Shown: one piece after another, positions 25,088-33,594 of the stretch
How positions within the stretch are numbered: the first letter of the stretch is position 1
Layout of the letters: each line of letters starts with the position of its first letter
Assembly: GCA_017882405.1 (NCBI GenBank)
Contig: JADGPO010000143.1
Location: 1-64,000 of the forward strand
Direction: 5' to 3'
From: Solirubrobacteraceae bacterium
GTDB taxonomy: Bacteria; Actinomycetota; Thermoleophilia; Solirubrobacterales; Solirubrobacteraceae
Length of the DNA stretch: 64,000 nucleotides
Notes under the pieces: model-generated
Told to the model about the DNA's origin: nothing
The model's database searches: none
What the model saw: only the letters and a program-made list of their open reading frames with translations
Made by a program: the position numbers and the translations under genes

Positions 25088-27247
25088 ATGCAGCTCGTCT
25101 CCGGTAGCCCCAACGTCGAGCTGCGCCGTGACCGTGACAACCAGCCGACGGTCGTGCTCTCGTTTCCCTACGACCGCGCCCTCGTGGAGCTGGCCCGCTC
25201 GATCCCCCACCGCCGCTTCGACTGGGACTCCCGCGTGTGGTATGCCCCCGCCAGCGACTGGGCGGCGCTCAAAGTGGTCGAGATCCTGGACCGCTACCCG
25301 GAGCTGCAGGCCGCCGACGACGTGGAGGCCTGGCTGGCCGGCGTCAGGCGGCGCTGGATCGGCCACGTCTCGACGGCTCGTCACGACGGGCGCGGCTGGT
25401 GGACGCTGAGCACGCTCGCCGGCCCGATCCCCGAGGAGCTCCTGCCGGGATCGGTGCAGCACGAGGGACGGCTGCTGGTGGAGCTCACCCCGGCGGCCGC
25501 GCAGGTCCTGCGGGCCCAGCAGTCGGCGCGGCTGGACGCCGGCGCCGACCGGTGCATGGAGATCGTCGAGCACGGTGGCACGCCCGCTCCGGCGCGGCTG
25601 GCGTGGTTTCGCGGAGTGGAGGGCGAGCAGCTGCGCCTGGAGGTGCTGTGGGACCCCGAGGTGGGCCTGGCGTTCGAGCGGCTGACCGCTTCGGAGGGAA
25701 CCCGGGCGGTGCCGTTGGACCCGTGGGCGGCCGAGGAGCTCGACGCGTTCATTGCCCGTCACGACGTGGAGGTGACCGGCCGCGCGCTGGAAGTGCTCGA
25801 GCAACTGCGCGCCGAGCACCGACAGGCGGCCGGCGCGGTGCGCCGCTCGCGGGCCACCGCGAGCGAGCCGATCGAGCCGGCGGCGAGCGCGCTGGGCGGC
25901 GAGCTCGCCCCCTTTCAATGGGCGGCGGTCGACTATGCGCTGCAGGCCCGCCGGGCATTCCTGGCCGACGAGCAGGGCCTGGGCAAGACCGTCGAGGCGC
26001 TGGCGGCGCTCGAGGCCGACGGTGCCTACCCGGCGGTCGTCGTCTGCCCGGCCGCGCTGAAGCTCAACTGGGAGCGAGAGGCGCAGAAGTGGCTGCCGCA
26101 TCGCTCGGTCGCGGTGATCCACGGCCGTTGCGCCGTTCCGCCCCGGGGCGACATCACGATCCTCAACTACGAGATCGTGGCCGCCCACCGCCAGGCACTG
26201 TCCCGGCCGCGCGTGCGGGCGATCGTGATCGACGAGTCGCACTACTGCAAGAACCCGAGCGCCAAGCGCACCCAGGCGGTGCGAGCGGTAGCGGCTTCGG
26301 TGGTGCCCGACGGACTGCGGCTGGCGCTCACCGGCACCCCGGTGCTCAACCACGCCGACGAGCTGATCGCCCAGTTGCGAGTGATCGACCGCCTCACCGA
26401 CTTCGGCTCGGGCGCGCGCTTCTCGGCCAAGTTTCGCGGCCGGCTGAGCGAGGAGCGGCTGCATTGGCACCTGCGCCGCCACTGCTTCGTGCGCCGCCTG
26501 AAGGCCGACGTTCTGCCCCAGCTGCCGGCCAAGCGCCAGGTGGTGGTGCCGATGGCGCTCACCAACGACTCCGAGTACCGGCTGGCCGAGCGCGACGTGG
26601 TTGCCTGGCTGCGCACCCAGCCACTGGACCTGTCGACCCTCAACGCCAAGATCGCGGCCACGCTGCGCGCGCAGCGGCTGGCCCAGCTGGGCACCCTGCA
26701 GCGCCTTGCGGCGCGCGGGAAGCTCGCGGCGGCGCTGGCCTGGATCGACGACTTCTTGGCCTCCGGGGAGCCGCTGGTGGTCTTCGCCCGTCACGTCGAG
26801 GTCCAGCACGCGGTGCTCCAGCGCTTCCCTGACGCGCTGCATCTGCTGGGCGAGGACTCCATGGGCGCGCGGGAGGCGGCGATCGCGTCCTTCCAGCACA
26901 CCGGCGGTCCGACGTTGATCGTGGCCGCCACCCGGGTCGCCGCCCAGGGGATCACGCTGACGCGGGCCTCCAACGTGGCCTTCCTGGAGCTGGAGTGGAC
27001 CCCCGCGATGCACGACCAGGCCGAGGATCGCTGTCACCGCATCGGCCAGCACGACGCCGTCACCGCCTGGTACCTGCTGGCCGCGACGACGATCGACGAG
27101 ACGATGGCCCGGCTGATCCAGTCCAAGCGCGCGACGGTCGCCGCGGTCACCGACGGGCGGACGCTGGAGAGCGGCGGCCTGGTGGAGGCGGTCGTCCGCG
27201 AGCTGCGCGACGGCAAGCCGTTCGCGCACCTGCGCGCCGTCAGCTGA
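25088..27247 (+). CDS. SNF2-family helicase-like ATPase (SMARCAL1/HARP-like architecture)
   Basis: A 719-residue superfamily 2 DNA translocase. The first 270 residues are a divergent N-terminal region whose opening (RFDWDSRVWYAP) resembles the HARP module of annealing helicases. RecA-like domain 1 follows, with ADEQGLGKTVEAL (Walker A) and VIDESHYCKNP (DESH box), then domain 2 with LIVAATRVAAQGITLTRAS and the arginine-finger motif DQAEDRCHRIGQ. Such proteins remodel DNA forks or displace proteins from DNA. It is a single gene and not part of the metabolic clusters. The small zinc-type protein 27 bases downstream may be cotranscribed. Confidence 0.87.
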   Translation: MQLVSGSPNVELRRDRDNQPTVVLSFPYDRALVELARSIPHRRFDWDSRVWYAPASDWAALKVVEILDRYPELQAADDVEAWLAGVRRRWIGHVSTARHDGRGWWTLSTLAGPIPEELLPGSVQHEGRLLVELTPAAAQVLRAQQSARLDAGADRCMEIVEHGGTPAPARLAWFRGVEGEQLRLEVLWDPEVGLAFERLTASEGTRAVPLDPWAAEELDAFIARHDVEVTGRALEVLEQLRAEHRQAAGAVRRSRATASEPIEPAASALGGELAPFQWAAVDYALQARRAFLADEQGLGKTVEALAALEADGAYPAVVVCPAALKLNWEREAQKWLPHRSVAVIHGRCAVPPRGDITILNYEIVAAHRQALSRPRVRAIVIDESHYCKNPSAKRTQAVRAVAASVVPDGLRLALTGTPVLNHADELIAQLRVIDRLTDFGSGARFSAKFRGRLSEERLHWHLRRHCFVRRLKADVLPQLPAKRQVVVPMALTNDSEYRLAERDVVAWLRTQPLDLSTLNAKIAATLRAQRLAQLGTLQRLAARGKLAAALAWIDDFLASGEPLVVFARHVEVQHAVLQRFPDALHLLGEDSMGAREAAIASFQHTGGPTLIVAATRVAAQGITLTRASNVAFLELEWTPAMHDQAEDRCHRIGQHDAVTAWYLLAATTIDETMARLIQSKRATVAAVTDGRTLESGGLVEAVVRELRDGKPFAHLRAVS

Positions 27248-27274
27248 GCCTCAGCGGCGCGTTATCCTCGCCCG

Positions 27275-27490
27275 ATGCCCAGCGTGCCGGTCAGGACCCC
27301 CAACGTCCATCCGGCCTGCCGCAACGTCCCGCGCATCAACGACGGGGGCTTCGAGGAGCTGTGCCATCTCGTCACCGACGAGGATCCCGACACCGCCCTG
27401 TGCGGCAAGGACGTGACTGGCTATCCCTGGAATCCACCCTGGCCGCGCTGCGAGGCCTGCTTGGCGGTGGCGCGGGGCGAGCAGAACTGA
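27275..27490 (+). CDS. Small Cys-rich (zinc-ribbon-like) protein
   Basis: A 71-residue protein with His-Pro-Ala-Cys near the N-terminus, CHLV, LCGKDV and a terminal CEAC pair, consistent with a small zinc-binding fold. The TALCGKDVTGYPW...CEAC arrangement resembles short actinobacterial DUF3039-type proteins, but this is a by-eye impression. It is immediately downstream of the SNF2 gene on the same strand. Its function is unknown. Confidence 0.55.
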   Translation: MPSVPVRTPNVHPACRNVPRINDGGFEELCHLVTDEDPDTALCGKDVTGYPWNPPWPRCEACLAVARGEQN

Positions 27491-27526
27491 TCGGACCGGC
27501 GGTGGGCGCCGCGACGACGGCGACGG

Positions 27527-27766
27527 ATGAGCGGGCCCGACCCGGAGTTCGGGTCCTGGGCGAACGTCGACCCCGAGACCGACGCGATCGCCGAGCCTGC
27601 CCCGATCAGCGCCAGCGCGACCACCGGGCTGCAGGCAGATCGGCAGCGCCGTGAAGCCGGCGCCCCAGGCGATGACCGCGACCGCCATGGCCGGTGTCGA
27701 GTGGCTGACCACGGCGATCAGGGCCAGGGCGGCGACCACGGCGAAGCAGCAGCTCAAGGTCCTGCG
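27527..27766 (-). pseudogene. Remnant of an MFS transporter (late spans, with internal deletion)
   Basis: On the minus strand two hydrophobic stretches in different frames look like consecutive parts of a 12-span MFS protein. The first is CCFAVVAALALIAVVSHSTPAMAVAVIAWGAGF-TALPICLQ (shown in parts: WGAGFTALPICLQ). The second, after a frame change and a missing loop and span, is VVALALIGAGSAIASVSGSTF. No start or complete protein remains. It overlaps the 5' end of the broken ROK gene on the other strand, marking this as a decayed junction. Confidence 0.55.
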
Positions 27767-28342
27767 TGCCGTCCACGCGCGGCCGGGGATCTCCCGCTCC
27801 GAGATGGCCGCCGAGCTCGGCCTGTCGAGCGGACTGGCCTCCGATCTGGTCGCCCGGCTCGTGGGCGCCCGGCAGCTCAGCGAGGGGCCCGCGGCCGCCA
27901 CCGGCACGCGCGGGCGGCCGACGCGGACGCTGTGGGCACACCCGGGAGGTCCGCTGGTAGCCGTGGCGTCGATCGCTCACGAGGACTGGCGGGTGGAGGC
28001 GGTCCAGCTGGGCGGCGAGGTCGTGGCTTCGCTCGGTGCCCGCCACGCGCGGGCGATCGCCGGGCGCGGGGCGCCGCCGGCCGGGCGGCGGCCGCGCTGG
28101 GGCGCGGGACCGCCGGACTGGTCAACGCCACTGACGCCGAGTTGGTGGTGCTCTCCGGGCTGGCGGCGGAGCTGTTGGATGCCGCGCCGAACCGGCTGCG
28201 CCGCGCCTATCGCGACGGGCTGATGCAGACCCTCGCCGATCGGCCGCCGGAGCTGGTGGCCGGCGCGCTCGGGGATCGCGGCCCACTGGTGGGGGCGATG
28301 GAGGCGGCGTTCGAGCCGATCCTCGCCCGCCCACCGATCTGA
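27735..28342 (+). pseudogene. Broken ROK-family repressor gene (HTH and C-terminus, centre lost)
   Basis: From about 27735 the first frame encodes a winged-helix ROK N-terminus (LKVLRAVHARPGISRSEMAAELGLSSGLASDLVARL, visible in parts such as ISRSEMAAELGLSSG) and the start of the kinase-like domain (GRPTRTLWAHPGGPLVAVAS). Around 28040-28110 similarity jumps to another frame that carries only a C-terminal ROK segment (NATDAELVVLSGLAAELLDAAPNRLRRAY). Most of the central sugar-kinase domain, about 200 residues, is missing. It is a deletion plus frameshift, and no function is expected. Confidence 0.65.
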
Positions 28343-28355
28343 GCCTGAGCGGTAC

Positions 28356-29120
28356 TCAGCTGCCGGTGGCGCGTCGGTAGCGGGCCACCGCGATCGGCGC
28401 GAACACCGCGAGGATGACCAACGACCACACGACCGCCCCCCACACATAGTTGTGCGCGGGGGTCCCCAGCCACAGCGAGCGCATCGCGTCGACCATGATC
28501 GTGAACGGGTTGACGCCGGCGAACCACTTCAGCGGCTCGGGCATCGTGGTCGGCGGGACGAACGCCGAGGAGACGAAGGTCAAGGGGAAGATCACGATGA
28601 AGCCGACCGAGTTGGCCGACTCTGGGCTGGAGACGAGCAGGCCCACGAAGGCGAACACCCAGGAGAAGGCGTAGCCGATCAGCAGCAGCAGCGCGAACCC
28701 GCCGATGATGTGCACGACGCCGGTCTGAAACGAGAAGCCGATGATCACGCCCGTGATGACGAGAATGCAGATCGACAACAGGTTGGTGACAACATCGGCG
28801 AGCGTGCGACCGGCGAGCACGGCGGGGCGGGCCATCGGCAGCGAGCGGAAGCGATCGATCAGGCCCTTGTGGACGTCCTCGTTGAGGCCCAGCGCGGTCA
28901 CGAAGCCGCCGAAGGCGATGTTCTGCACGATGATCCCGGGGATCAGGAACTCCACGTAGGGGATCCCGCCGGTGGCGATCGCCCCGCCGAACACGTAGCG
29001 AAACAGAAGCACAAACATGATCGGCTGCACGGTGAAGGCGATCAGCAGGTCGGGGCGGCGCGGCAGGCGCACGAGGTTGCGTTCGGCGATGACGAGCGTG
29101 TCGGTGACCAGGCGTCTCAT
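28356..29120 (-). CDS. ABC-2 type transporter permease (DrrB-like)
   Basis: A 254-residue membrane subunit with six predicted spans of the ABC-2 family. It begins TLVIAERNLVRLPRRPDLL and contains the DrrB/NodJ-type IMFVLLFRYVFGGAI and VTFVSSAFVPPTTMPEPLKW. Its ATG region overlaps the stop of the upstream ATPase gene by four bases. With that ATPase it forms a DrrAB-type exporter for drugs, lipids or polysaccharides; the cargo is unknown. Confidence 0.85.
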   Translation of the reverse strand: MRRLVTDTLVIAERNLVRLPRRPDLLIAFTVQPIMFVLLFRYVFGGAIATGGIPYVEFLIPGIIVQNIAFGGFVTALGLNEDVHKGLIDRFRSLPMARPAVLAGRTLADVVTNLLSICILVITGVIIGFSFQTGVVHIIGGFALLLLIGYAFSWVFAFVGLLVSSPESANSVGFIVIFPLTFVSSAFVPPTTMPEPLKWFAGVNPFTIMVDAMRSLWLGTPAHNYVWGAVVWSLVILAVFAPIAVARYRRATGS

Positions 29121-30106
29121 GACGGTGCTGCCTCCTTCTCTTCGGCCGCGGCCTCCTCGGCGACGTGACCGGTCAGCGTCAGAAAGACGTCGTCGAGCGT
29201 GGGCCGGCGGACGTTGACGTCCTCAATCCCCACCCCGGCGTCCGAGAGCAGCTTGACCGCCTCCACGAGCACGCCGCGGCGGGAGCGCACGGCAACGCTG
29301 ACCGTCTTCTCACGGCTGGTCGGCTCCTCCTCGGCCATCGGCGCGAGCGTGCGGATCGCCTGCGGGGCAGCGGCGGGATCCTCCAGCGTCACCTCCACGC
29401 GCTCGCCGCCGACGCGGTCCTTGAGCTCGTCCGAGGTTCCCTGGGCGATCACCTGCCCGTGGTCGATGACGGCGATCGAGTCGGCCAGCCGGTCGGCCTC
29501 GTCGAGGTACTGCGTGGTCAGCAGCACCGTTGTGCCCTCCGACACCAGCCCCTCGATCGTCTCCCACATGCCGATCCGGCTGCGGGGGTCCAGCCCGGTC
29601 GTCGGCTCGTCGAGGAACAGCACCGGCGGCTTGGCCACCAGCGCGGCTGCCAGGTCCAGTCGGCGACGCATCCCGCCCGAGTAGGTGCTGGTCACACGGT
29701 CCCCGGCGTCTACCAGGTCGAAGCGCTGCAGCAGCTCCCGGCCCCGCGCCTTGGCCTTGGCGCGCGAGAAGCCGTACAGGCGCCCGACCATGGTCAGGTT
29801 CTCCAGGCCGGTGAGGTTCTCGTCGACGGCCGCATACTGGCCCGCCAGCCCGATCTCGTGGCGCAGCGCCGCGGCGTCTGAAACCACGTCGAGCCCGACG
29901 ACGGTGGCGGTGCCAGAATCCGGGGTCAGCAGCGTGGTCAGCACGCGCACGAGCGTCGTCTTGCCGGCGCCGTTGGGCCCGAGCAGTCCGAGCACCGTGC
30001 CGGTGCGCACCTCCAGATCGACACCGCCGAGCGCGCGCACGTCGCCGAACGCCTTGACCAGACCCGAGATCACGATCGCCTGCTCGCGTGCACCGTTCTC
30101 AGACAC
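29117..30106 (-). CDS. ABC exporter ATPase, daunorubicin-resistance type (DrrA-like)
   Basis: A 329-residue ATPase with Walker A GPNGAGKTT, the Q-loop segment GQYAAVDENLTG characteristic of DrrA, signature YSGGMRRRLDLA, Walker B VLFLDEPTTGLDPRSR, and the long C-terminal extension of about 100 residues found in DrrA proteins (ending in an acidic Glu/Ala-rich tail). It is the first gene of a two-gene exporter operon with the permease. Confidence 0.88.
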   Translation of the reverse strand: MSENGAREQAIVISGLVKAFGDVRALGGVDLEVRTGTVLGLLGPNGAGKTTLVRVLTTLLTPDSGTATVVGLDVVSDAAALRHEIGLAGQYAAVDENLTGLENLTMVGRLYGFSRAKAKARGRELLQRFDLVDAGDRVTSTYSGGMRRRLDLAAALVAKPPVLFLDEPTTGLDPRSRIGMWETIEGLVSEGTTVLLTTQYLDEADRLADSIAVIDHGQVIAQGTSDELKDRVGGERVEVTLEDPAAAPQAIRTLAPMAEEEPTSREKTVSVAVRSRRGVLVEAVKLLSDAGVGIEDVNVRRPTLDDVFLTLTGHVAEEAAAEEKEAAPS

Positions 30107-30139
30107 GGCCTGGCACGGTAGGCGATCGCCCGGCGGCGT

Positions 30140-32065
30140 TCAGCCCGGGCCGACGCGCAGGTGCGCGGAGACCCGCTTCTGGATCTCGGCCACCGCGCGA
30201 AACGCGTCCTTGAGCTCCGCGCGCTTGAGCGCCGAGAGCTCGTCGGGAGCGATGTGGTCGTCGGGGGCGATCCCGTTGCGCAGCTGCTTGACCTGGTGCT
30301 CGAGCCGCACGTCGTTGATCAGCTCGAACGCGTCGGACAGGTTGTCGGCGTCGGCCGCCGCGAGCTTGCCGGCGGCGCTGGCCGCCCGCAGGCGCTCGCT
30401 GGTCGAGGCGCTGGTCACCCCGGCCGCCATCGCCGCCCAGCGGGCGAGGGCGACAATCGGGATCGTCCCGCCCCGCTTGAGATCGATCCGCCCGCGGTGC
30501 TCGCCGGAGTGCTCCACCACGAGCCCGCGCAAGAAGCCCGTCGGCGGCCGTTCCGATAGCGCGAAGCGCGCCAGCAGCCGCAGCAGTGCCGGGTGGTCGG
30601 GGGCGAGCGCGAACGTGTCTGAAATATTCCCACCCACCCTGCCGGTGTGCACGCCCCAAACCGGGCGGCTGTCGACGACCACCGAGGAGAGCACCAGCGC
30701 CTTCTCCTGGGTCGGGTCCTCCAGCCAGCCGCGAGCCTCCCGCTGCCAGGAGGCGACCGAGCGCACGAAAGCCGGCGCCGACGCGTTGACGCCGTGCTCG
30801 TCGAGGCGCAGTCCGCAGGCCCGCAGTCCTTCGAGCACCTCGCGTCCGATCCCCACGAGTCGCTGGCGGACCAGGTCGTCGTCGTCAGCCTCGCCGAACC
30901 ACACGATCGCCGAGTCCAGGTCGGAGCTGGGCAGCGCCTCGCGGCGCGCCTGGCTGCCCATCGCGAGCCAGGCGAAGTCGACACCGGCGCGCTCCGGCCC
31001 GGCGCCCACCAGCTCGAGCATCCGCCGGGTGAGCGCGTCCACGCACACGGCGTAGACGGCCATCACATTGGCGGCGGCGACGTGGGACTCGTGTAGCGAG
31101 ACCACCATCGGACCCAGTTCGCGGGCCACGCCGGCGAGCTCGCGGGGGCTGTCGGCGGCGGCGATCCGCCGTCGCAGGTAGAACCACGAGCGCGTCTGGG
31201 CCGCCACCAGGTCCATGTCCTCGATCACCCCCAGCAGCTCGCCGGCCGCCGACAGGACCAGGAGATGGCGCAGCCCGCGGTCGAGCATCTCCAGCAGCAC
31301 ATCGCCGGCTGGCCGTTCCGCACCGCACGTGTACGCCGGCGCCGACATGGCAACTGAGACGGGCGCGTCGCCGGACAACCCGGCGGCCACCACGCGGATG
31401 CGCAGGTCGCGATCGGTGAAGATCCCCAGCCCGTCGGAGCCGCGATCGATCACGATCGCGTTGGCGGCGCCGGCGCTCATCCGCTGGGCGGCCTCGCGGA
31501 TCGTCGTGTCCGGCGTGCACACGACGGCCGGCGTGCGCAGCAGCGTGGCCACCGACTCGTCGGCCACGTTGGGGTGGGCGGGATCCGATTCCCGGGCCAG
31601 CACGTGCAGGTCGGTCGGCTCCTCCAGCAGCGAGCGGGCTACATAGCGCAGGCCCTCGGGAGCGGCCAGCACCTCCTGGGCCAGCTCCATCCCGACTCGA
31701 TAGCAGGTGGTCGGCTGGGCGGCCCGCGCCTCGAATCCGATCGGCAGGCCCGAGAGCATCGATGCGTGGCCGAACATCTCCCCCTCCCCCAGCAGGTCCA
31801 GCACGCGGCCCTCGGCGACGATCTCGACCGCCCCGGAGCGCACCACCCGCAGGTGCGCCACCGCGTCGGCGCCCTGCGAGAAGATCGTCGCTCCCGCCGG
31901 ATGTGACTCCAGCTCGGCGGCAGAGGCGACCCGGGCGACGTCGCGCGGGTCCAGGGCGTCGAACGGCGGATGCTCGCGCAGGAAGCGCGCGACCTCCGGC
32001 GGCGAGCCTAGGCCACCGCCGACGTCGCCTCCGTCGCCGCGTCCTGCTTGATCATCTCCGCGCAT
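30140..32065 (-). CDS. cNMP-binding / CBS / DUF294 nucleotidyltransferase-like signalling protein
   Basis: A 641-residue multidomain protein. The N-terminal cyclic-nucleotide-binding-type barrel (residues roughly 20-140; SQGADAVAHLRVVRSGAVEIV, GEMFGHASMLSG) is followed by a CBS pair (TIREAAQRM, FTDRDLRIRVV, GDVLLEMLDRGLRHLLV). A DUF294 putative nucleotidyltransferase comes next, with AMGSQARREALPSSDLDSA (GSxxR...DxD-like), and then its helical C-terminal domain. ATG 32065, preceded by GGCGAGAA, was chosen. It overlaps the 3' end of the choline-dehydrogenase-like gene by 58 bases, so the two are coupled. Proteins like this are thought to sense nucleotides and modulate metabolism or transport; the target here may be the choline/betaine block. 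Confidence 0.8.
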   Translation of the reverse strand: MRGDDQAGRGDGGDVGGGLGSPPEVARFLREHPPFDALDPRDVARVASAAELESHPAGATIFSQGADAVAHLRVVRSGAVEIVAEGRVLDLLGEGEMFGHASMLSGLPIGFEARAAQPTTCYRVGMELAQEVLAAPEGLRYVARSLLEEPTDLHVLARESDPAHPNVADESVATLLRTPAVVCTPDTTIREAAQRMSAGAANAIVIDRGSDGLGIFTDRDLRIRVVAAGLSGDAPVSVAMSAPAYTCGAERPAGDVLLEMLDRGLRHLLVLSAAGELLGVIEDMDLVAAQTRSWFYLRRRIAAADSPRELAGVARELGPMVVSLHESHVAAANVMAVYAVCVDALTRRMLELVGAGPERAGVDFAWLAMGSQARREALPSSDLDSAIVWFGEADDDDLVRQRLVGIGREVLEGLRACGLRLDEHGVNASAPAFVRSVASWQREARGWLEDPTQEKALVLSSVVVDSRPVWGVHTGRVGGNISDTFALAPDHPALLRLLARFALSERPPTGFLRGLVVEHSGEHRGRIDLKRGGTIPIVALARWAAMAAGVTSASTSERLRAASAAGKLAAADADNLSDAFELINDVRLEHQVKQLRNGIAPDDHIAPDELSALKRAELKDAFRAVAEIQKRVSAHLRVGPG

Positions 32066-33594
32066 TTCTCGCCGACCATCATCGTCGTTATGCAGGGGTT
32101 GATAGCCGGCAGGAACGGCAGCACCGAGCCGTCGCAGACGCGCAGGCGATCCACGCCGCGCACCCGCAGGCGCGGGTCCACGACCGCCTCGGGATCGGAG
32201 TCGGGGCCCATGTGCGCCGAGCACGCCGGGTGATACACGGTGTTGTGCGTCCTGTGCATGTAGTCGATCAGCTCGTCGTCTGTCTGCGCGTCGGGCCCGG
32301 GCGCCAGCTCCGCGCCCGCCCACTCCGACATCGCCGACTGCGAGACGATCTTGCGCGCCAGGCGCATGCCGAACGCCATCACGCGCTCATCGTGGCCCTC
32401 GGGATCGGTGAAGTAGCGGGGGTCGACGCGCGCGCGGTCCCGGTAGTCGGGCGAGCGCAGCCTGACCGTCCCGCGTGAGCGCCCGCGGCATACGTTGGGC
32501 GTCAGGCAGAAGCCGTTCTCGGTGGTCGGATAGCCCCACCGCGCGGTGTTCATGTCGAACGGCACCGAGCCGTAGTGCATCATCAGGTCGGGCCGGTCCA
32601 GGCCCTCCTCCGAGGTGGCGAAGACTCCGATCTCCCACCACTGCGTCGACTGGCGGACCATCGGGCGCTGGGCGTCCCACTGAACGATCCCCTCGACGTG
32701 GTCGTCGAGGTTGGCGCCCACGCCGGGCGAGTCGACGAGCACGGGGATCCCGAACTCCTGCAGGTGCTCACCCGGTCCGACGCCCGAGAGCATCAGCAGT
32801 TTGGGAGTGTCGATCGCCCCGGCCGAGAGGATCACCTCGCGGCGGGCGGTGACGCTGGCCTGGGTGAGGATGTCGGGCGTCAGGTACTCGACGCTGGTGG
32901 CGCGGCCGTCCTCGATGACGACGCGCTTGACCCAGCAACGGGTTCTGACCTCCAGGTTCTTGCGGCTGTCGAGGATCGGGTGCAGGTAGGCGTGCGAGGC
33001 CGACATCCGCGTGTTGTCAGTCGAGGAGTTGATCTGAAACCAGCCGGCGCCGTTGGTGACGGTGTGGCCCTCGTTGAAGCGGCTGGTGGGCAGCCCCGCC
33101 TGGGCGGCGGCCTCCAGGATCGCCACCCCGCAGGGATCCTCGGGCGGGATGGTCATGATGTTGACCGGCCCGCTTCGCCCGTGGTGGTCGCCGGGACCGT
33201 CGTTGGTCTCCAACCGGGCGATCAGCGGCCAGCACTCGGATGAGCTCCAGCCCTCGAGGCCCATCTCCGCCCACTCGTCGAGATCCTCTTTGGGGGTCCA
33301 GAACGCGATGCACGAGTTGTGCGACGAACACCCGCCCAGCACCTTGGCGCGGGCATGGCGCATGAAGCTATTGCCCTTCTCCTGGGGCTCGATCAGGTAG
33401 TCCCAGTCATAGCCTGAGTCGAGCAGGAACATCCAGTCGCCGAGCTTGAGGATCGCGTCGTCGTCGACGTCCGAGGGGCCGGCCTCCAACAGGAGCACGC
33501 TGACGTTGGGATCCTCGCTCAGCCGCGCGGCGAGCACGCAGCCGGCGGTCCCGCCGCCGGCGATGACGTAGTCGAACTCGCCGGCGGCGATCAT
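32008..33594 (-). CDS. GMC-family flavin oxidoreductase, choline-dehydrogenase-like
   Basis: A 528-residue FAD enzyme of the glucose-methanol-choline family. It has an N-terminal dinucleotide fold DYVIAGGGTAGCVLAARLSE, then the FAD segment VLGGCSSHNSCIAF, the GMC signature 2 (SAGAIDTPKLLMLSGVGP), and the C-terminal catalytic region with HPACSAHMG (His) and NPCITTMMVGEKCAEMI. BetA oxidises choline to betaine aldehyde and on to betaine. The adjacent aldehyde dehydrogenase and permease support a choline-type substrate, though other primary alcohols are possible. Its start overlaps the permease stop by four bases. Confidence 0.85.
   Translation of the reverse strand: MIAAGEFDYVIAGGGTAGCVLAARLSEDPNVSVLLLEAGPSDVDDDAILKLGDWMFLLDSGYDWDYLIEPQEKGNSFMRHARAKVLGGCSSHNSCIAFWTPKEDLDEWAEMGLEGWSSSECWPLIARLETNDGPGDHHGRSGPVNIMTIPPEDPCGVAILEAAAQAGLPTSRFNEGHTVTNGAGWFQINSSTDNTRMSASHAYLHPILDSRKNLEVRTRCWVKRVVIEDGRATSVEYLTPDILTQASVTARREVILSAGAIDTPKLLMLSGVGPGEHLQEFGIPVLVDSPGVGANLDDHVEGIVQWDAQRPMVRQSTQWWEIGVFATSEEGLDRPDLMMHYGSVPFDMNTARWGYPTTENGFCLTPNVCRGRSRGTVRLRSPDYRDRARVDPRYFTDPEGHDERVMAFGMRLARKIVSQSAMSEWAGAELAPGPDAQTDDELIDYMHRTHNTVYHPACSAHMGPDSDPEAVVDPRLRVRGVDRLRVCDGSVLPFLPAINPCITTMMVGEKCAEMIKQDAATEATSAVA

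Noticed and set aside
24677..27229. 850-codon minus-strand frame opposite the SNF2 gene
   Set aside because: A typical shadow frame of GC-rich DNA; the opposite strand encodes complete helicase motifs.
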